Assembly: GCA_030682375.1 (NCBI GenBank)
Contig: JAUXOL010000016.1
Span: 268,577 to 332,576, forward strand
Direction: 5' to 3'
Length of the DNA: 64,000 nt
Origin: Gallionella sp.
GTDB lineage: Bacteria > Pseudomonadota > Gammaproteobacteria > Burkholderiales > Gallionellaceae
Positions 20,782-30,863 of this stretch are shown here, one piece after another (position 1 is the first letter of the stretch; the number at the start of each line of letters is the position of its first letter). A model generated the notes under the pieces. That model did not search any database and had not been told where the DNA came from. It was given only the letters and a program-made list of their open reading frames with translations. Made by a program: the position numbers and the translations under genes.

Positions 20782-21759
20782 TTAGAGCGGCAAACCGTTC
20801 GCGTCGAACATCCCTTCGAACAGCACCGAACTCAAATAACGTTCGCTGGAATCCGGCAACAGAACGACGATGGTCTTGCCTGCGTTCTCCGGACGTTGCG
20901 CGACGCGCAGCGCGGCGGCGACCGCAGCGCCCGACGAGATGCCCGCGAGGATGCCCTCTTCCAGCGCCAGACGGCGCGCATACAGCACCGCGTCCTCGTT
21001 GCTGACGGTCTCGATGTCGTCGATCAGCGACAGGTCGAGGATGTCGGGTACGAAACCGGCACCTATGCCCTGTATCTTGTGCGGTGCAGGCTTCAATTCC
21101 TGTCCGGCCCGCTTCTGCGTCAGTACCGGGCTGGACAGCGGCTCGACCGCGACGGAGCGTATCGCGCGCCCTCTGGTCTGCTTCAGGTAGCGCGTGACGC
21201 CGGTGATCGTGCCGCCGGTGCCGACGCCTGCGACGAAGACATCGACATTGCCGTCGGTGTCGTCCCATATCTCCGGACCGGTGGTGGCTTCGTGGATCGC
21301 CGGATTGGCCGGGTTCTTGAACTGCTGCAGCAATATGTAGCGCGACGGATCGGACTCGGCGATCTCGGTCGCCTTCGCGATCGCACCGCTCATACCCTTC
21401 GCTCCCTCGGTCAGCACCAGCTTCGCACCCAACGCGGCCAGCAGCTTGCGCCGTTCGGTGCTCATCGTCTCCGGCATGGTCAGCGTGATCGGAATACCGC
21501 GCGCGGCGGCGACGAAGGCCAGCGCGATGCCGGTATTGCCGGAGGTCGGCTCGACCAGTTCCTTGCCCGGCCCCAGCAGGCCGCGCTTCTCGGCGTCCCA
21601 GATCATCGCCGCACCGATGCGGCATTTCACCGAGTAGGCTGGATTGCGGCCTTCGATCTTCGCCAGCACCGTGGCGTTCACGCCGTCGGTCACGCGGTTC
21701 AGTCGCACCAGCGGGGTGCGCCCTATCGTCAGCGAATTGTCTGCATACCAATGAGCCAT
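20782..21759 (-). CDS. cysK: Cysteine synthase A
   Basis: The 325-residue PLP enzyme is a second O-acetylserine sulfhydrylase, just upstream of cysM. It has NNSL-like [13 protein letters not shown], the PLP lysine K45 in [27 protein letters not shown] and VGTGGTITG. The C-terminus ends [17 protein letters not shown], the usual CysK tail. Position 46 is Cys where CysM has Asp, as in CysK proteins. The pair probably offers sulfide and thiosulfate routes to cysteine. The gap to cysM is 72 bases. Confidence 0.92.
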   Translation of the reverse strand: MAHWYADNSLTIGRTPLVRLNRVTDGVNATVLAKIEGRNPAYSVKCRIGAAMIWDAEKRGLLGPGKELVEPTSGNTGIALAFVAAARGIPITLTMPETMSTERRKLLAALGAKLVLTEGAKGMSGAIAKATEIAESDPSRYILLQQFKNPANPAIHEATTGPEIWDDTDGNVDVFVAGVGTGGTITGVTRYLKQTRGRAIRSVAVEPLSSPVLTQKRAGQELKPAPHKIQGIGAGFVPDILDLSLIDDIETVSNEDAVLYARRLALEEGILAGISSGAAVAAALRVAQRPENAGKTIVVLLPDSSERYLSSVLFEGMFDANGLPL

Positions 21760-21844
21760 GTTTCGTTCCTATCGTGATAGTCGTTCGATCAGCGCAACTA
21801 TAGGGGATGCAGCTTATTCCGCAAAATGACGATTCGTTATTTTC

Positions 21845-22840
21845 TTATGCATTTTTCAGCATATGTTGCACATAGCGCGGCACGCCCTGCTCGACCGTCA
21901 GGAAAGTTTCGGCGTAGCCGGTCTCGCGCAACGCGGCGATGTCGGCCTGCGTGTAGCTCTGGTATTTGCCGCGCAGCGCATCGGGGAACGGGATGTATTC
22001 GATCAGCCCCTGTTGCAGCAGTTCGGCATGGCTCAACGCGGGTTTGCCTTCGGCCTCGCGCAGCGTGTTGACGGTCGCGACCGCGACGTCGTTGAAGCTC
22101 TGCGCCTGTCCGGTGCCGAGGTTGAAGATGCCGGACTTGTGCGGATGATCGAGGAAGAACATGTTGACCTTGACCACGTCCTCGATGGACACGAAATCAC
22201 GCAACTGGCCGCCGTTGGCGTAGCCGTCACAGCCCTCGAACAGGCGCACGCGGCCTTCGGCACGATACTGATTGAAGAAATGGAACGCGACCGAAGCCAT
22301 ACGCGCCTTGTGCTGCTCGCGCGGGCCGTACACGTTGAAGTAGCGCAGGCCGACGATCTGCGCGCGGCGCTTGTGCCAGCGGCGGCGCACGATCTGGTCG
22401 AACAGGAACTTGGAATACGCGTAGACGTTCAGCGGCGCCTCGTTCTCGCGACTCTCCTTGAACACGGAACCGCCGCCGTACACCGAGGCCGACGACGCAT
22501 ACAGGAACGGAATCTCTTCGTTCTGGCAGTAGTTCAACAACTCCAGCGAATACTGGTAGTTGTTCTCCATCATGTAGCGGCCGTCGGTCTCCATCGTGTC
22601 GGAACACGCTCCCTGATGGAACACGCCGGAGACCAACCCGTCGAAGAAACCGTCCTGCAGCTTCTTCAGGAAGTCTTCCTTGTCGAGAAAGTCGGCGATC
22701 TCGCAGTCGACCAGGTTCTTGAACTTATCGGCCTTCTTGAGGTTGTCCACCGCAATGATGTTGTGCTCGCCGCGCTCGTTGAGCGCCTTGACCAGGTTGG
22801 AACCGATAAACCCGGCAGCGCCGGTGACAATGTAATACAT
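21845..22840 (-). CDS. hldD: ADP-L-glycero-D-manno-heptose 6-epimerase
   Basis: The 331-residue SDR-type epimerase makes ADP-L-glycero-D-manno-heptose for the LPS inner core. It opens with [19 protein letters not shown] (NADP-binding Rossmann loop). It then has [13 protein letters not shown], the SSASVYGG region with the catalytic Ser/Thr neighbourhood and Tyr-x3-Lys in [10 protein letters not shown]. The tail [16 protein letters not shown] is family-typical. ATG 22840 follows AGGGGAT. It belongs with hldA upstream; a REP pair separates the two. Confidence 0.96.
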   Translation of the reverse strand: MYYIVTGAAGFIGSNLVKALNERGEHNIIAVDNLKKADKFKNLVDCEIADFLDKEDFLKKLQDGFFDGLVSGVFHQGACSDTMETDGRYMMENNYQYSLELLNYCQNEEIPFLYASSASVYGGGSVFKESRENEAPLNVYAYSKFLFDQIVRRRWHKRRAQIVGLRYFNVYGPREQHKARMASVAFHFFNQYRAEGRVRLFEGCDGYANGGQLRDFVSIEDVVKVNMFFLDHPHKSGIFNLGTGQAQSFNDVAVATVNTLREAEGKPALSHAELLQQGLIEYIPFPDALRGKYQSYTQADIAALRETGYAETFLTVEQGVPRYVQHMLKNA

Positions 22841-22863
22841 GACATCCCCTCTGAAATTCAACC

Positions 22864-22928
22864 GTAGGGGCGCGATTCATCGCGCCCAATGCACCGTAGA
22901 AAAAGGGCGCGATGAATCGCGCCCCTAC
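22864..22928. repeat. REP-like inverted pair GTAGGGGCGCGAT
   Basis: Two 24-base units in inverted orientation, 22864-22887 and 22905-22928, each with a CGCGAT/ATCGCG inner hairpin and a GTAGGGG end. They could form one 65-base hairpin. They belong to a different sequence class from the REPs at 15867 but share the GTAG head. The right unit contains the stop codon of hldA (22925-22927). Confidence 0.85.
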
Positions 22929-23872
22929 AACCCTATGTCCTGAACGATTTCCTCACGGCTGACCACCGCCGTCCCCAGCTTGCCGACGACGATACCGGCC
23001 GCGCGATTGGCGATGCGCATCGCCTCCGGCAGTTCCGCACCGCTCGCCAGCATCACCGCCAGCGTGGCGATCACGGTGTCGCCCGCGCCGCTGACGTCGA
23101 ACACCTCGCGTGTCTGCGTCGGCTCGTGCAGCGCGCTGCCTTCGCGGTACAGGCTCATACCGTCTTCGCTGCGCGTGACCAGCAGCGCCTCCAGCTCCAG
23201 CTCCGTGCGCAGCTTCTGCGCGCGCGCACCGAAGTCTTCTTCGCTCTTCCAACTGCCCGCGACCTCGCGGAACTCGCTGCGGTTAGGCGTCAGCAGCGAC
23301 GCGCCGCGGTAGCGCGCGTAGTCGTCGCCCTTGGGATCGACCAGCACCGGCTTGCCGGCGGCGCGCGCCAAACGGATCATTTCGGCGATATGCGCCAGCC
23401 CGCCCTTGCCGTAGTCGGACAGCACGACGACGTCGGCATCCGGCAGCTTGGCGCGAAAATCGGCCAGCTTGGCGTTCAGCACTTCATGGCTGGGCGTCGT
23501 CTCGAAATCGATGCGCAGCAACTGCTGCTGGCGCGCGACCGCACGCAGCTTGACCGTGGTCGAAATCGTGCTGTCGCGCTGCAGCAGCGCATCCACACCG
23601 CCCTGCCCGACCAGCAGCTTCTCCAGGCTGTCGCCGGCCTCGTCCGCGCCGACCACCGACAGCAGGGTGCACTGCGCGCCGAGTGCTGCGATGTTGCGCG
23701 CGACGTTGGCCGCGCCGCCCGGGCGCTCTTCGACGCGGGTCACCTTCAGCACCGGCACCGGCGCTTCGGGCGAGATGCGGCTGACGTCGCCGAACCAGTA
23801 GCGGTCCAGCATCACATCGCCGACCACCAGGATCTTCGCGCCATCGAACTTGGGCAATACGGTATTCATCAT
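22925..23872 (-). CDS. hldA: D-glycero-beta-D-manno-heptose-7-phosphate kinase
   Basis: The 315-residue PfkB/ribokinase-family enzyme phosphorylates heptose-7-phosphate at C1 in LPS core synthesis. It has [21 protein letters not shown] and the PfkB signatures [17 protein letters not shown] and [14 protein letters not shown], with the catalytic Asp in the second. The adenylyltransferase half of HldE is absent, so a separate hldC-like gene would be needed. Its ATG overlaps the pyrF stop as ATGA, and its own stop codon lies inside a REP unit. Confidence 0.93.
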   Translation of the reverse strand: MMNTVLPKFDGAKILVVGDVMLDRYWFGDVSRISPEAPVPVLKVTRVEERPGGAANVARNIAALGAQCTLLSVVGADEAGDSLEKLLVGQGGVDALLQRDSTISTTVKLRAVARQQQLLRIDFETTPSHEVLNAKLADFRAKLPDADVVVLSDYGKGGLAHIAEMIRLARAAGKPVLVDPKGDDYARYRGASLLTPNRSEFREVAGSWKSEEDFGARAQKLRTELELEALLVTRSEDGMSLYREGSALHEPTQTREVFDVSGAGDTVIATLAVMLASGAELPEAMRIANRAAGIVVGKLGTAVVSREEIVQDIGL

Positions 23873-24585
23873 GCGGCTCCAATCTCGCGATTGATCGCGG
23901 CCAGCGCCGCCAGCGGATCGTCGGCCTTGGTGATCGGGCGCCCGATCACCAGATAGCTGGAGCCCGCCTTGAGTGCTTCCTGCGGCGTCATCACCCGCGA
24001 CTGGTCGTCGAGGCTGGCCTGCGCCGGACGGATGCCCGGCGTGACCAGGCAGAATTCGCTACCGCAACGCTCGCGCAGCAGCGAGGCTTCCTGCGCCGAG
24101 CACACGACGCCATCGAGGCCGCTGTCGCGCGCCAGCGTCGCGAGGCGCAGCACCATCTCCGCGGGCGTCGCAGCGATGCCGATGTCGGCGAGGTCTTCCT
24201 GCGCCATGCTGGTCAGCATGGTCACGGCGATCAGCTTGGGCTGGTGTGTGCAATTCGCTACCGCCTCGCGCGCCGCCTCCATCATCCTGCGACCGCCCAG
24301 CGCGTGCACATTGACCATCCACACGCCCAGCCCGGCGGCGGCCTTGCAGGCCTGTGCGGTGGTGTTGGGGATGTCGTGGAATTTCAAGTCGAGGAATATC
24401 TCGAAGCCGCGCTTCATCAGTTGCTCGACCAGCGCCGGGCCGCTCGCGGTGAACATTTCCTTGCCGACCTTCAGGCGGCATTGCGTCGGGTCGAGGCGGT
24501 CGGCCAGTTCCAGCGCCTGTGCGGCCTGAGGGTAATCCAGCGCGATGATGATTTTCGGATCGTTCATAATCTTGTGATGGTTCAT
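23869..24585 (-). CDS. pyrF: Orotidine 5'-phosphate decarboxylase
   Basis: The 238-residue TIM-barrel enzyme forms UMP from OMP. It has [19 protein letters not shown], the catalytic Asp/Lys set in [16 protein letters not shown], and the phosphate-binding end VTPGIRPAQ with [13 protein letters not shown] 24585 is chosen because it overlaps the lapB stop as ATGA and has AGGAA upstream; a second ATG is at 24567. It overlaps hldA at its other end, so lapB, pyrF and hldA are translationally linked. Confidence 0.95.
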   Translation of the reverse strand: MNHHKIMNDPKIIIALDYPQAAQALELADRLDPTQCRLKVGKEMFTASGPALVEQLMKRGFEIFLDLKFHDIPNTTAQACKAAAGLGVWMVNVHALGGRRMMEAAREAVANCTHQPKLIAVTMLTSMAQEDLADIGIAATPAEMVLRLATLARDSGLDGVVCSAQEASLLRERCGSEFCLVTPGIRPAQASLDDQSRVMTPQEALKAGSSYLVIGRPITKADDPLAALAAINREIGAA

Positions 24586-25757
24586 ATGGGGATTCCTGTT
24601 TCTTCGGTGCGGCGCGGCTGGTAACTGTCCCACGACTGGCAGGCCGGGCAATGCCAGTAGAACTGGCGCGCCTTGAAGCCGCAATGGCCGCAATGATAGG
24701 TCGCGAGGTTGCGCGTGCGTTTATGCACGAGGTCCTTCACCAGTTCGACGTCGGCGCGGCGGTCCATCGGCACTTCCAGCAGCCGCGCCTCCAGCAACTT
24801 GTCCAGCCCCAGCAGCGAAGGATTGCGCACCAATTCTTCGCGCACCAGCTTGTAGGCGGAAGACGAGCCCTCGCTCTTCAGCACCGCATCGAACAGCACG
24901 TTCATCAGGTCGACCGAGTGGTAACGATCCAGATAGCCGCGCAGCAATGCGATGCCTTCCGCATCCCTGCCCAGATCGCGATACAAATTCAACAGGCGCT
25001 CGGCGACCAGCGGCAAATATTGCGCATCCTGCGCCTCGATGTCCTTCCAGAAGGCGATGGCCTCTTCCGGCTTGCCCTCGGCCAGTGCCATGTCGCCCAG
25101 CATCATGCTGGCGCGCACCGCATCGGGGAAAGTCGCCAGCGCCTGCTGCAGATGGCCTCGTGCCGCATCGGTATCCCCCGCCGCGATCTCTTCATTGGCG
25201 AGTTCGCAGTAGAACAGCGCGGCCAACTTGCCGCGAGACTCGCCGGACAAGACTTCAAGTTGCCGCGCGACGCCTATCGCCTTGATCCAGTCGTGCTCCT
25301 TCTGGAACAGTTCCTGCAAAAACTCCAGCGCGGGTTTCGCGTACGGCGTCTTCTCCAGTTCTCGGAACAGGCTCTCGGCGCGGTCGAAGATACCGGCCTT
25401 GAGGTAATCCTGCGCCAGTTCGAACACCGCCTGCTGGCGCTTGTCGTCGTCCAGGTCGGCGCGATCCAGCAGATTGTGGTGCATGCGCAGCGCACGATCC
25501 ACCTCGCCACGACGGCGGAACAGGCTGCCCAGCGCGAAGTGCAGCTCTATGGTCTGCGGATCGACCTTGACCACTTCGATGAAGGCCTCGATGGCCTTGT
25601 CCTGCTGCTCGTTGAGCAGGAAGTTCAGCCCCTGGAAATACGAATGCGGCAAGGCCTTCGATTCAGAGAGGATATCCTTGATGTCGATACGCGCCGCCAG
25701 CCATCCCATCCCGAAAAAGAGAGGGAAGATCAGCAGCATCCAGGGTTCGAATTCCAT
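24582..25757 (-). CDS. lapB: Lipopolysaccharide assembly protein B (TPR protein)
   Basis: The 391-residue protein (YciM) has an N-terminal membrane helix ([18 protein letters not shown]), a run of TPR repeats (about 70-330) and a rubredoxin-like C-terminus with two CxxC pairs (CGHC and CPAC, about 358-375). It works with FtsH to set LpxC levels and so lipid A output. It lies downstream of lapA (33-base gap) and overlaps pyrF. The layout is complete. Confidence 0.95.
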   Translation of the reverse strand: MEFEPWMLLIFPLFFGMGWLAARIDIKDILSESKALPHSYFQGLNFLLNEQQDKAIEAFIEVVKVDPQTIELHFALGSLFRRRGEVDRALRMHHNLLDRADLDDDKRQQAVFELAQDYLKAGIFDRAESLFRELEKTPYAKPALEFLQELFQKEHDWIKAIGVARQLEVLSGESRGKLAALFYCELANEEIAAGDTDAARGHLQQALATFPDAVRASMMLGDMALAEGKPEEAIAFWKDIEAQDAQYLPLVAERLLNLYRDLGRDAEGIALLRGYLDRYHSVDLMNVLFDAVLKSEGSSSAYKLVREELVRNPSLLGLDKLLEARLLEVPMDRRADVELVKDLVHKRTRNLATYHCGHCGFKARQFYWHCPACQSWDSYQPRRTEETGIPI

Positions 25758-25790
25758 AGTCGTCAGAAACGCCGAAAAGTCGGCGGAATA

Positions 25791-26087
25791 TCAGGAGGGT
25801 TGTATCGGAATCTGCTGCGTCTCGCCGACGCCGGCCAGGGTGTTCTTGATGCGGATCTCGCGCTTCAGCCTTGCGATCTCGCGGCGCTGCTGCAACACGT
25901 TGCCGAACATCGCCAACACGCCTATCGCGGCGCCTGCCGCGAAGAACACCAGCAACACGATCACCAGCGAAGACTGCCACTCGAAACCGAAGAAATAACG
26001 CAATGCCACCGGCTGGTCGTTCTTGACCGCGAACCCGAGCAGCAACACGAACAACACTGCGCGCAAAAACCAATTGAGATAACGCAT
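25791..26087 (-). CDS. lapA: Lipopolysaccharide assembly protein A (DUF1049)
   Basis: The 98-residue inner-membrane protein has two hydrophobic helices (YLNWFLRAVLFVLLLGFAV; SSLVIVLLVFFAAGAAIGVL) and a cytoplasmic coiled tail (RREIARLKREIRIKN). This is the LapA/YciS layout. It partners LapB in LPS assembly control. Start 26087 (MRYLNWFL) gives the family N-terminus; upstream in-frame codons would run into a terminator. Confidence 0.9.
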   Translation of the reverse strand: MRYLNWFLRAVLFVLLLGFAVKNDQPVALRYFFGFEWQSSLVIVLLVFFAAGAAIGVLAMFGNVLQQRREIARLKREIRIKNTLAGVGETQQIPIQPS

Positions 26088-26122
26088 AGCACCTGCCCCA
26101 TATATGGGCCGCAACGATAGCA

Positions 26123-26160
26123 TAAAAAATGGCGGCCATACCTTGCGATATGCCGCCATT
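26123..26160 (-). terminator. Rho-independent terminator after ihfB
   Basis: On the minus strand a stem AATGGCGGCATA / TATGGCCGCCATT (one bulge, 8-base loop) is followed by TTTTATG. It lies 19 bases after the ihfB stop, so lapA-lapB probably have their own promoter or depend on readthrough. Confidence 0.75.
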
Positions 26161-26178
26161 CTCATTACTTCCTGCCGA

Positions 26179-26466
26179 TCAGGATTTAGGTTCGCAGACC
26201 CGCTCCCTCAGCTCCTTGCCTGCCTTGAAGTGAGGCACATACTTGGCCGGAACCTTCACCTTGTCGCCGGTCTTGGGATTGCGCCCTTGACGCGGCGGAC
26301 GGTAGTTGAGACCGAAGCTGCCGAAACCGCGAATCTCGACCCGCCCTCCACGCGACAGCGTGGAGGACAGCGTGTCCAGAATCACCTTGACGGCGAGCTC
26401 GGCATCCTTGGCCAGCAGCTGCGGATGCAGCTCGGCCAGCCTTGCGATCAGATCGGAACGGGTCAT
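26179..26466 (-). CDS. ihfB: Integration host factor subunit beta
   Basis: This 95-residue DNA-bending protein of the HU/IHF family starts [17 protein letters not shown]. It carries the DNA-arm signature [21 protein letters not shown] with the intercalating Pro, and ends VCEPKS. It pairs with IhfA. Its place right after rpsA is the conserved proteobacterial order. The gap to rpsA is 14 bases. Confidence 0.96.
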   Translation of the reverse strand: MTRSDLIARLAELHPQLLAKDAELAVKVILDTLSSTLSRGGRVEIRGFGSFGLNYRPPRQGRNPKTGDKVKVPAKYVPHFKAGKELRERVCEPKS

Positions 26467-26480
26467 GCAATTCCCTCAGC

Positions 26481-28199
26481 TCAGGCTTCGTTCTTGCTGC
26501 CGCTCATCTTGGCCTTCAGCAACGCGCCAAGATTCGTAGTGCCTGCGTTCGAGGAAGTGTTCTCGGAAGAGAACTTCTGCATTGCTGCAGTTTCTTCGGC
26601 CTTGTTCAGCGCCTTGATCGACAGGTTGATGCCACGGTTCTTGCGATCCACGTTGATGATGACGGCGGTGACGCTGTCGCCTTCCTTCAGGTGGTTGCGG
26701 ATGTCTTCGACACGGTCGGCGGAGACTTCGGATGCCTTCAGATAGGCTTCCACATCGCCGTCCAGACCGATCACTGCGCCCTTGGCATCCAGCGACTTGA
26801 CGATGCCGGTAACCACTGCACCCTTCTCGTTGCCGGTAACGAAGCCGCCGAACGGATCGCCTTCCATCTGCTTGATGCCGAGGGAGATACGCTCGCGCTC
26901 GACGTCGATTGCCAGTACCACGGCCTCGACTTCGTCACCCTTCTTGTAGTTGCGCACGGCTTCTTCGCCAGGCTGGTTCCACGACAGGTCGGACAGGTGT
27001 ACCAGACCGTCGATGCCGCCGTCCAGGCCGATGAACACGCCGAAGTCGGTGATCGACTTGATCGCGCCGCGAACCTTGTCGCCCTTCTTGTGGTTGGCTG
27101 CGAAGTCATCCCAAGGATTGGACTGGCACTGCTTCATGCCCAGCGAGATACGGCGGCGCTGTTCGTCGATTTCCAGAATCATGACTTCGACTTCGTCGCC
27201 CAGGGAAACGACCTTGGACGGATGTACGTTCTTGTTGGTCCAGTCCATTTCGGAGACGTGCACCAAGCCTTCGATGCCCTGCTCGATCTCGACGAATGCG
27301 CCGTAGTCGGTCAGGTTGGTCACCTTGCCGAACATGCGGGTGCCTTGCGGGTAACGACGTGCCAGACCATTCCATGGATCGTCGCCCATCTGCTTGATGC
27401 CCAGCGAGACGCGGTTCTTTTCCTGGTCGAACTTCAGGATCTTGGCTTCGACTTCGTCGCCGACGTTCAGCACTTCGGATGGGTGCTTCACACGACGCCA
27501 TGCCAGGTCGGTGATGTGCAGCAAACCGTCGATGCCGCCCAGATCAACGAACGCGCCGTAGTCGGTGATGTTCTTGACCACGCCCTTGACGATCGCGCCT
27601 TCCTTGAGGTTTTCCATGATCGCTTCACGGTCCGCGCCCATGGTCTCTTCCAGCACTGCACGGCGGGAAACGACGACGTTGTTGCGCTTGCGATCCAGCT
27701 TGATGACCTTCAGCTCCATCAGCTTGTTTTCGTATGGAGTCGTGTCCTTGACCGGACGGATGTCGACCAGCGAACCCGGCAGGAACGCGCGGATGCCATT
27801 GACCATCGCGGTCAGACCGCCCTTGACCTTGCCGCTGACGAAGCCTTCGACCACGCGGCCTTCTTCCATCGCCAGTTCCAGATCGTGCCATGCAGCCAGA
27901 CGCTTGGCCTTCTCGCGCGACAGCTTGGTCTCGCCATAACCGTTTTCCAGCGACTCGATCGCAACGGTGACGAAATCGCCTGCAGCGACTTCCAGCTCGC
28001 CCTTGTCGTTGAGGAATTCCTCAACGGGAATCAAGCTTTCGGACTTCAGTCCGGCATTAACGACCACCATGTTGTGATCGATGCGCACGACTTGTGCGGT
28101 GATCAGTTCGCCCGCGCGCATTTCCTTGCGCGTCAAGCTTTCTTCGAACATAGCGGCAAAACTATCGGGATTCATTACAGCGTCTACGGTTGCGTTCAT
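26481..28199 (-). CDS. rpsA: 30S ribosomal protein S1
   Basis: The 572-residue protein has six S1 OB-fold repeats, recognisable by their recurrent [16 protein letters not shown] and VSLGIKQ(M) segments. It starts with the usual [14 protein letters not shown] region. It delivers mRNA to the 30S subunit. ATG 28199 (MNATVDAV) sits behind an AGGTGT site; an in-frame GTG at 28208 is less likely. The C-terminus is short and lysine-rich (KMSGSKNEA). It lies between aroA-cmk and ihfB, and rpsA is often autoregulated at its leader. Confidence 0.97.
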   Translation of the reverse strand: MNATVDAVMNPDSFAAMFEESLTRKEMRAGELITAQVVRIDHNMVVVNAGLKSESLIPVEEFLNDKGELEVAAGDFVTVAIESLENGYGETKLSREKAKRLAAWHDLELAMEEGRVVEGFVSGKVKGGLTAMVNGIRAFLPGSLVDIRPVKDTTPYENKLMELKVIKLDRKRNNVVVSRRAVLEETMGADREAIMENLKEGAIVKGVVKNITDYGAFVDLGGIDGLLHITDLAWRRVKHPSEVLNVGDEVEAKILKFDQEKNRVSLGIKQMGDDPWNGLARRYPQGTRMFGKVTNLTDYGAFVEIEQGIEGLVHVSEMDWTNKNVHPSKVVSLGDEVEVMILEIDEQRRRISLGMKQCQSNPWDDFAANHKKGDKVRGAIKSITDFGVFIGLDGGIDGLVHLSDLSWNQPGEEAVRNYKKGDEVEAVVLAIDVERERISLGIKQMEGDPFGGFVTGNEKGAVVTGIVKSLDAKGAVIGLDGDVEAYLKASEVSADRVEDIRNHLKEGDSVTAVIINVDRKNRGINLSIKALNKAEETAAMQKFSSENTSSNAGTTNLGALLKAKMSGSKNEA

Positions 28200-28211
28200 C
28201 GGATACACCTG

Positions 28212-28235
28212 AAAAAACTCTGCTCACACAGAGGG
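28212..28235 (-). terminator. Possible terminator or attenuator upstream of rpsA
   Basis: On the minus strand CTCTG-TGTGAG-CAGAG is followed by six T residues, directly upstream of the rpsA ribosome site. The stem is only 5 bp, so it may be a weak terminator for aroA-cmk transcripts or part of an rpsA leader structure. Confidence 0.35.
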
Positions 28236-28298
28236 TTAGTTGACGATCCCGAAAGGCGGGGAGCCAAACGGGGCCTGTTGCTTCGCATAATTGCGACC

Positions 28299-30239
28299 TT
28301 ACTTCGCCTGATAGCGATCCAGGACTTCCTGCACCGCCTGCTCGATGTTCAGAGCAGTCGTGTCCAGCAAACTTGCGCCCGGCGCCTGTTGCAGCGGAGC
28401 CGCGCTACGTTGGGAATCCCGCTCGTCTCGCGTCCTGATATCCTGCAAAAGGGCGGCGATATTAGCACCCATCCCCTTCTCTTTCAACTGTTTATAGCGA
28501 CGATCGGCGCGAGCCTCGGCGCTGGCGGTCAGGAATATCTTGCAGACCGCGTCCGGAAACACCACCGACGCCATGTCGCGCCCGTCGGTGACCAGTCCCG
28601 GCGCGCGGCGGAAGGAGCGCTGTTTGTCCAGCAGTGCGGCGCGCACCTGATGCAGCGCAGCGACCTGGGAAGCGTAGCCGCCAGTCACCTCGGAACGCAG
28701 TTCGTCGCCGACCTTCGCGCCGTCCAGCCAGACATCGCTGCCTTCGAAACGGATATCGATGCGAGCGGCCAATGCAGCCAATGCCGCCTCGTCGTCCAGC
28801 GCGATGCCGTCACGCTGCGCGGCGAGCGCCAGCAAGCGGTACAGCGCGCCGCTGTCCAGATAATGGAAACCCAGCATCGCGGCGACACGCCCGGCCACCG
28901 TCCCCTTGCCCGAGGCGGAAGGCCCGTCGATGGCGATCACCGGCACGGCCTGCGTCACACCCGCGAATGCGGCGAAATAATCCGGGAAGGTCTTTGCCAC
29001 GCACGTGGGATCATTGATGCGCATGCCCTCGGCGCCGAATGCCGCGAGCGAGAAGCACATCGCCATACGGTGGTCGTCATAGGTGCCGATGGCGGCGTGC
29101 TTGATATGCGCAGGGGGAGTGATGCATATATAGTCAGCGCCCTCTTCCACCGTCGCGCCCACCTTGCGCAGTTCGGTCGCCATCGCCGCGATGCGGTCGG
29201 TCTCCTTGACGCGCCAGCTGGCGATGTTGGAAAGCCGGGTCGTGCCGTCGGCGAACAACGCGGCCACCGCCAGCGTCATCGCCGCATCGGGGATGTGGTT
29301 GCAGTCGAGGTCTATCGCCTTCAGTCTGCCGCTCGCGGGGGCCTTTGCTTCCATCCAGTTCGGCCCCATCGTGATCTGCGCGCCCATCAGCGCCAACGCA
29401 TCGGCAAAACGCACATCGCCCTGGATGCTGTCGCTGCCCACGCCCTCGATGCGCAGCGGCCCGCCGCCAATCGCGCCAGCAGCGAGGAAATACGAGGCCG
29501 ACGAAGCATCGCCCTCGACATAGATAGCGCCCGGGCTGCGATAACGCTGCCCGCCGAAAACGACGAAGCTCTGCCATTCCTGGCGTTCGACGCTGACGCC
29601 GAAACGCTTCATCATCGCCAGCGTGATCTCGATATAAGGCTTGGAGATCAGTTCGCCGACGACGTCGACCTTCACAGTCCGCCCGGTCAGCGGCAGCGCC
29701 ATCAGCAGTCCGGTCAGGAACTGGCTGGACACGTCGCCGCGCACCTGCACCACATCCCCCGCCAGTTGCGCCGGGAATATCTCCAGCGGCGGAAAACCCT
29801 CGTTGCCCAGATAACGGATGTCCGCCCCCAGTTGGCGCAACGCATCCACCAGATCGCCTATCGGCCGCTCGTGCATGCGCGCAACGCCGGACAGTTTGTA
29901 ATGCCCGCCTGATAAGGCCAGCGCCGCCGTCAGCGGACGAAACGCCGTACCGGCGTTGCCCAGAAACAGCTCGGCATCTTTAACGAGAAAATTCCCGCCG
30001 CAGCCGGTCACGCGAAACACATGGGTATCCAGCCGCTCGATGACTACGCCCAGCTTCTGCAGACTGTCCAGCATGCGCTCGGTATCGTCCGACAGCAGCA
30101 CATCGCGCACCTCGGTCACCCCCTCGGACAACGCCGCCAGCAGCAACACGCGATTGGAGATGCTCTTGGAGCCGGGCAGCGTGACCGTGCCGCGCGCGCT
30201 CAACAGCGGAGGGAGATCGAGAAAGTTTTCGGATGTCAT
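28299..30239 (-). CDS. aroA-cmk: AroA-Cmk fusion: EPSP synthase and cytidylate kinase
   Basis: The 646-residue chain joins two complete enzymes. Residues about 1-430 are 5-enolpyruvylshikimate-3-phosphate synthase ([50 protein letters not shown]). From about 433 on is cytidylate kinase ([18 protein letters not shown]-loop, [25 protein letters not shown]). In most relatives the genes are adjacent but separate, in the same order before rpsA. ATG 30239 is chosen although its ribosome site is weak; a TTG at 30257 is the alternative. I see no frameshift or stop at the junction. Confidence 0.95.
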   Translation of the reverse strand: MTSENFLDLPPLLSARGTVTLPGSKSISNRVLLLAALSEGVTEVRDVLLSDDTERMLDSLQKLGVVIERLDTHVFRVTGCGGNFLVKDAELFLGNAGTAFRPLTAALALSGGHYKLSGVARMHERPIGDLVDALRQLGADIRYLGNEGFPPLEIFPAQLAGDVVQVRGDVSSQFLTGLLMALPLTGRTVKVDVVGELISKPYIEITLAMMKRFGVSVERQEWQSFVVFGGQRYRSPGAIYVEGDASSASYFLAAGAIGGGPLRIEGVGSDSIQGDVRFADALALMGAQITMGPNWMEAKAPASGRLKAIDLDCNHIPDAAMTLAVAALFADGTTRLSNIASWRVKETDRIAAMATELRKVGATVEEGADYICITPPAHIKHAAIGTYDDHRMAMCFSLAAFGAEGMRINDPTCVAKTFPDYFAAFAGVTQAVPVIAIDGPSASGKGTVAGRVAAMLGFHYLDSGALYRLLALAAQRDGIALDDEAALAALAARIDIRFEGSDVWLDGAKVGDELRSEVTGGYASQVAALHQVRAALLDKQRSFRRAPGLVTDGRDMASVVFPDAVCKIFLTASAEARADRRYKQLKEKGMGANIAALLQDIRTRDERDSQRSAAPLQQAPGASLLDTTALNIEQAVQEVLDRYQAK

Positions 30240-30426
30240 CGGGAGGAAGCCTTGCAACAGACTGAACTAAAAATTCGAGGGCGGCATGATACCGCAAAGC
30301 ATGATCCAAGCCTAAGGGACGGCCCCCGACTCCGTAGTCCGCCCCCTAGCAGTCGGTCAGCCGCATCTCATCCCCACCCGGCACCCGATCGCCGTGCTCG
30401 ACATCCTGGACACACAAACAACGATG

Positions 30427-30757
30427 CTTTTTTCCAAAAATAGACCTTTGGGTATATTGACAATACCAAAACAATCCACATCCCAAGGAAACACGGCGTT
30501 ATTCGAGCATGACCGACCGGCTGAAATCAACGACTTACAGTAACTTATTGTTTATATTAGCAATTGCATCAACTCAAAAAACGAGCAGATTATAGAAAGT
30601 CGTTATGCAACGGCAGGTTAAACCGCCATCCGGCGAATTTATCCACAAAGTTATCCACAGATTTTGTGGGTAACTGGAAAATTCCTTACTGCCTATCAAG
30701 TTAGTACTGGTTTGCTTAAGTATTTCCTGAGCAACCTTGCCCAAGTAGAAACGATAA
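30427..30757. repeat. Degenerate duplicate of the xseA-exbB intergenic region (copy A)
   Basis: About 331 AT-rich bases between aroA-cmk and the xseA 3' end align with 32181-32515. Matching blocks include TTCCAAAAATAG...TATTGACAA, CAATCCACATCCCAAG, TTATCCACAAAGTTATCC, TTTTGTGGGTAA and AACCTTGCCCAAG. The blocks occur in the same order and at the same spacing. In the part corresponding to the xseA start, ATG has become ATA, so it is a dead copy of that 5' end. The rest of the 30240-30863 gap shows nothing I can name. Confidence 0.8.
30639..30673. promoter_or_regulatory. DnaA-box-like cluster in copy A
   Basis: Two direct TTATCCACA sites (30639-30647 and 30651-30659) match the DnaA-box consensus exactly, and an inverted TGTGGGTAA (30665-30673) follows. 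The second and third sites also form a 10-bp dyad. A strongly AT-rich stretch lies just to the left (30520-30600). Confidence 0.55.
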
Positions 30758-30863
30758 TACGGATACGCGGGGACCCGGAATAGACGAGATTCGCGATATT
30801 CGTCTCGACTGGATCATGGCGACAAACAACGTCGGCCCAATCGCCGGCCTTAGACAAAACGGG

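Noticed and set aside
26442-29912. Long plus-strand frame opposite rpsA and aroA-cmk
   Set aside because: It crosses several real genes in antisense and has no recognisable motif.
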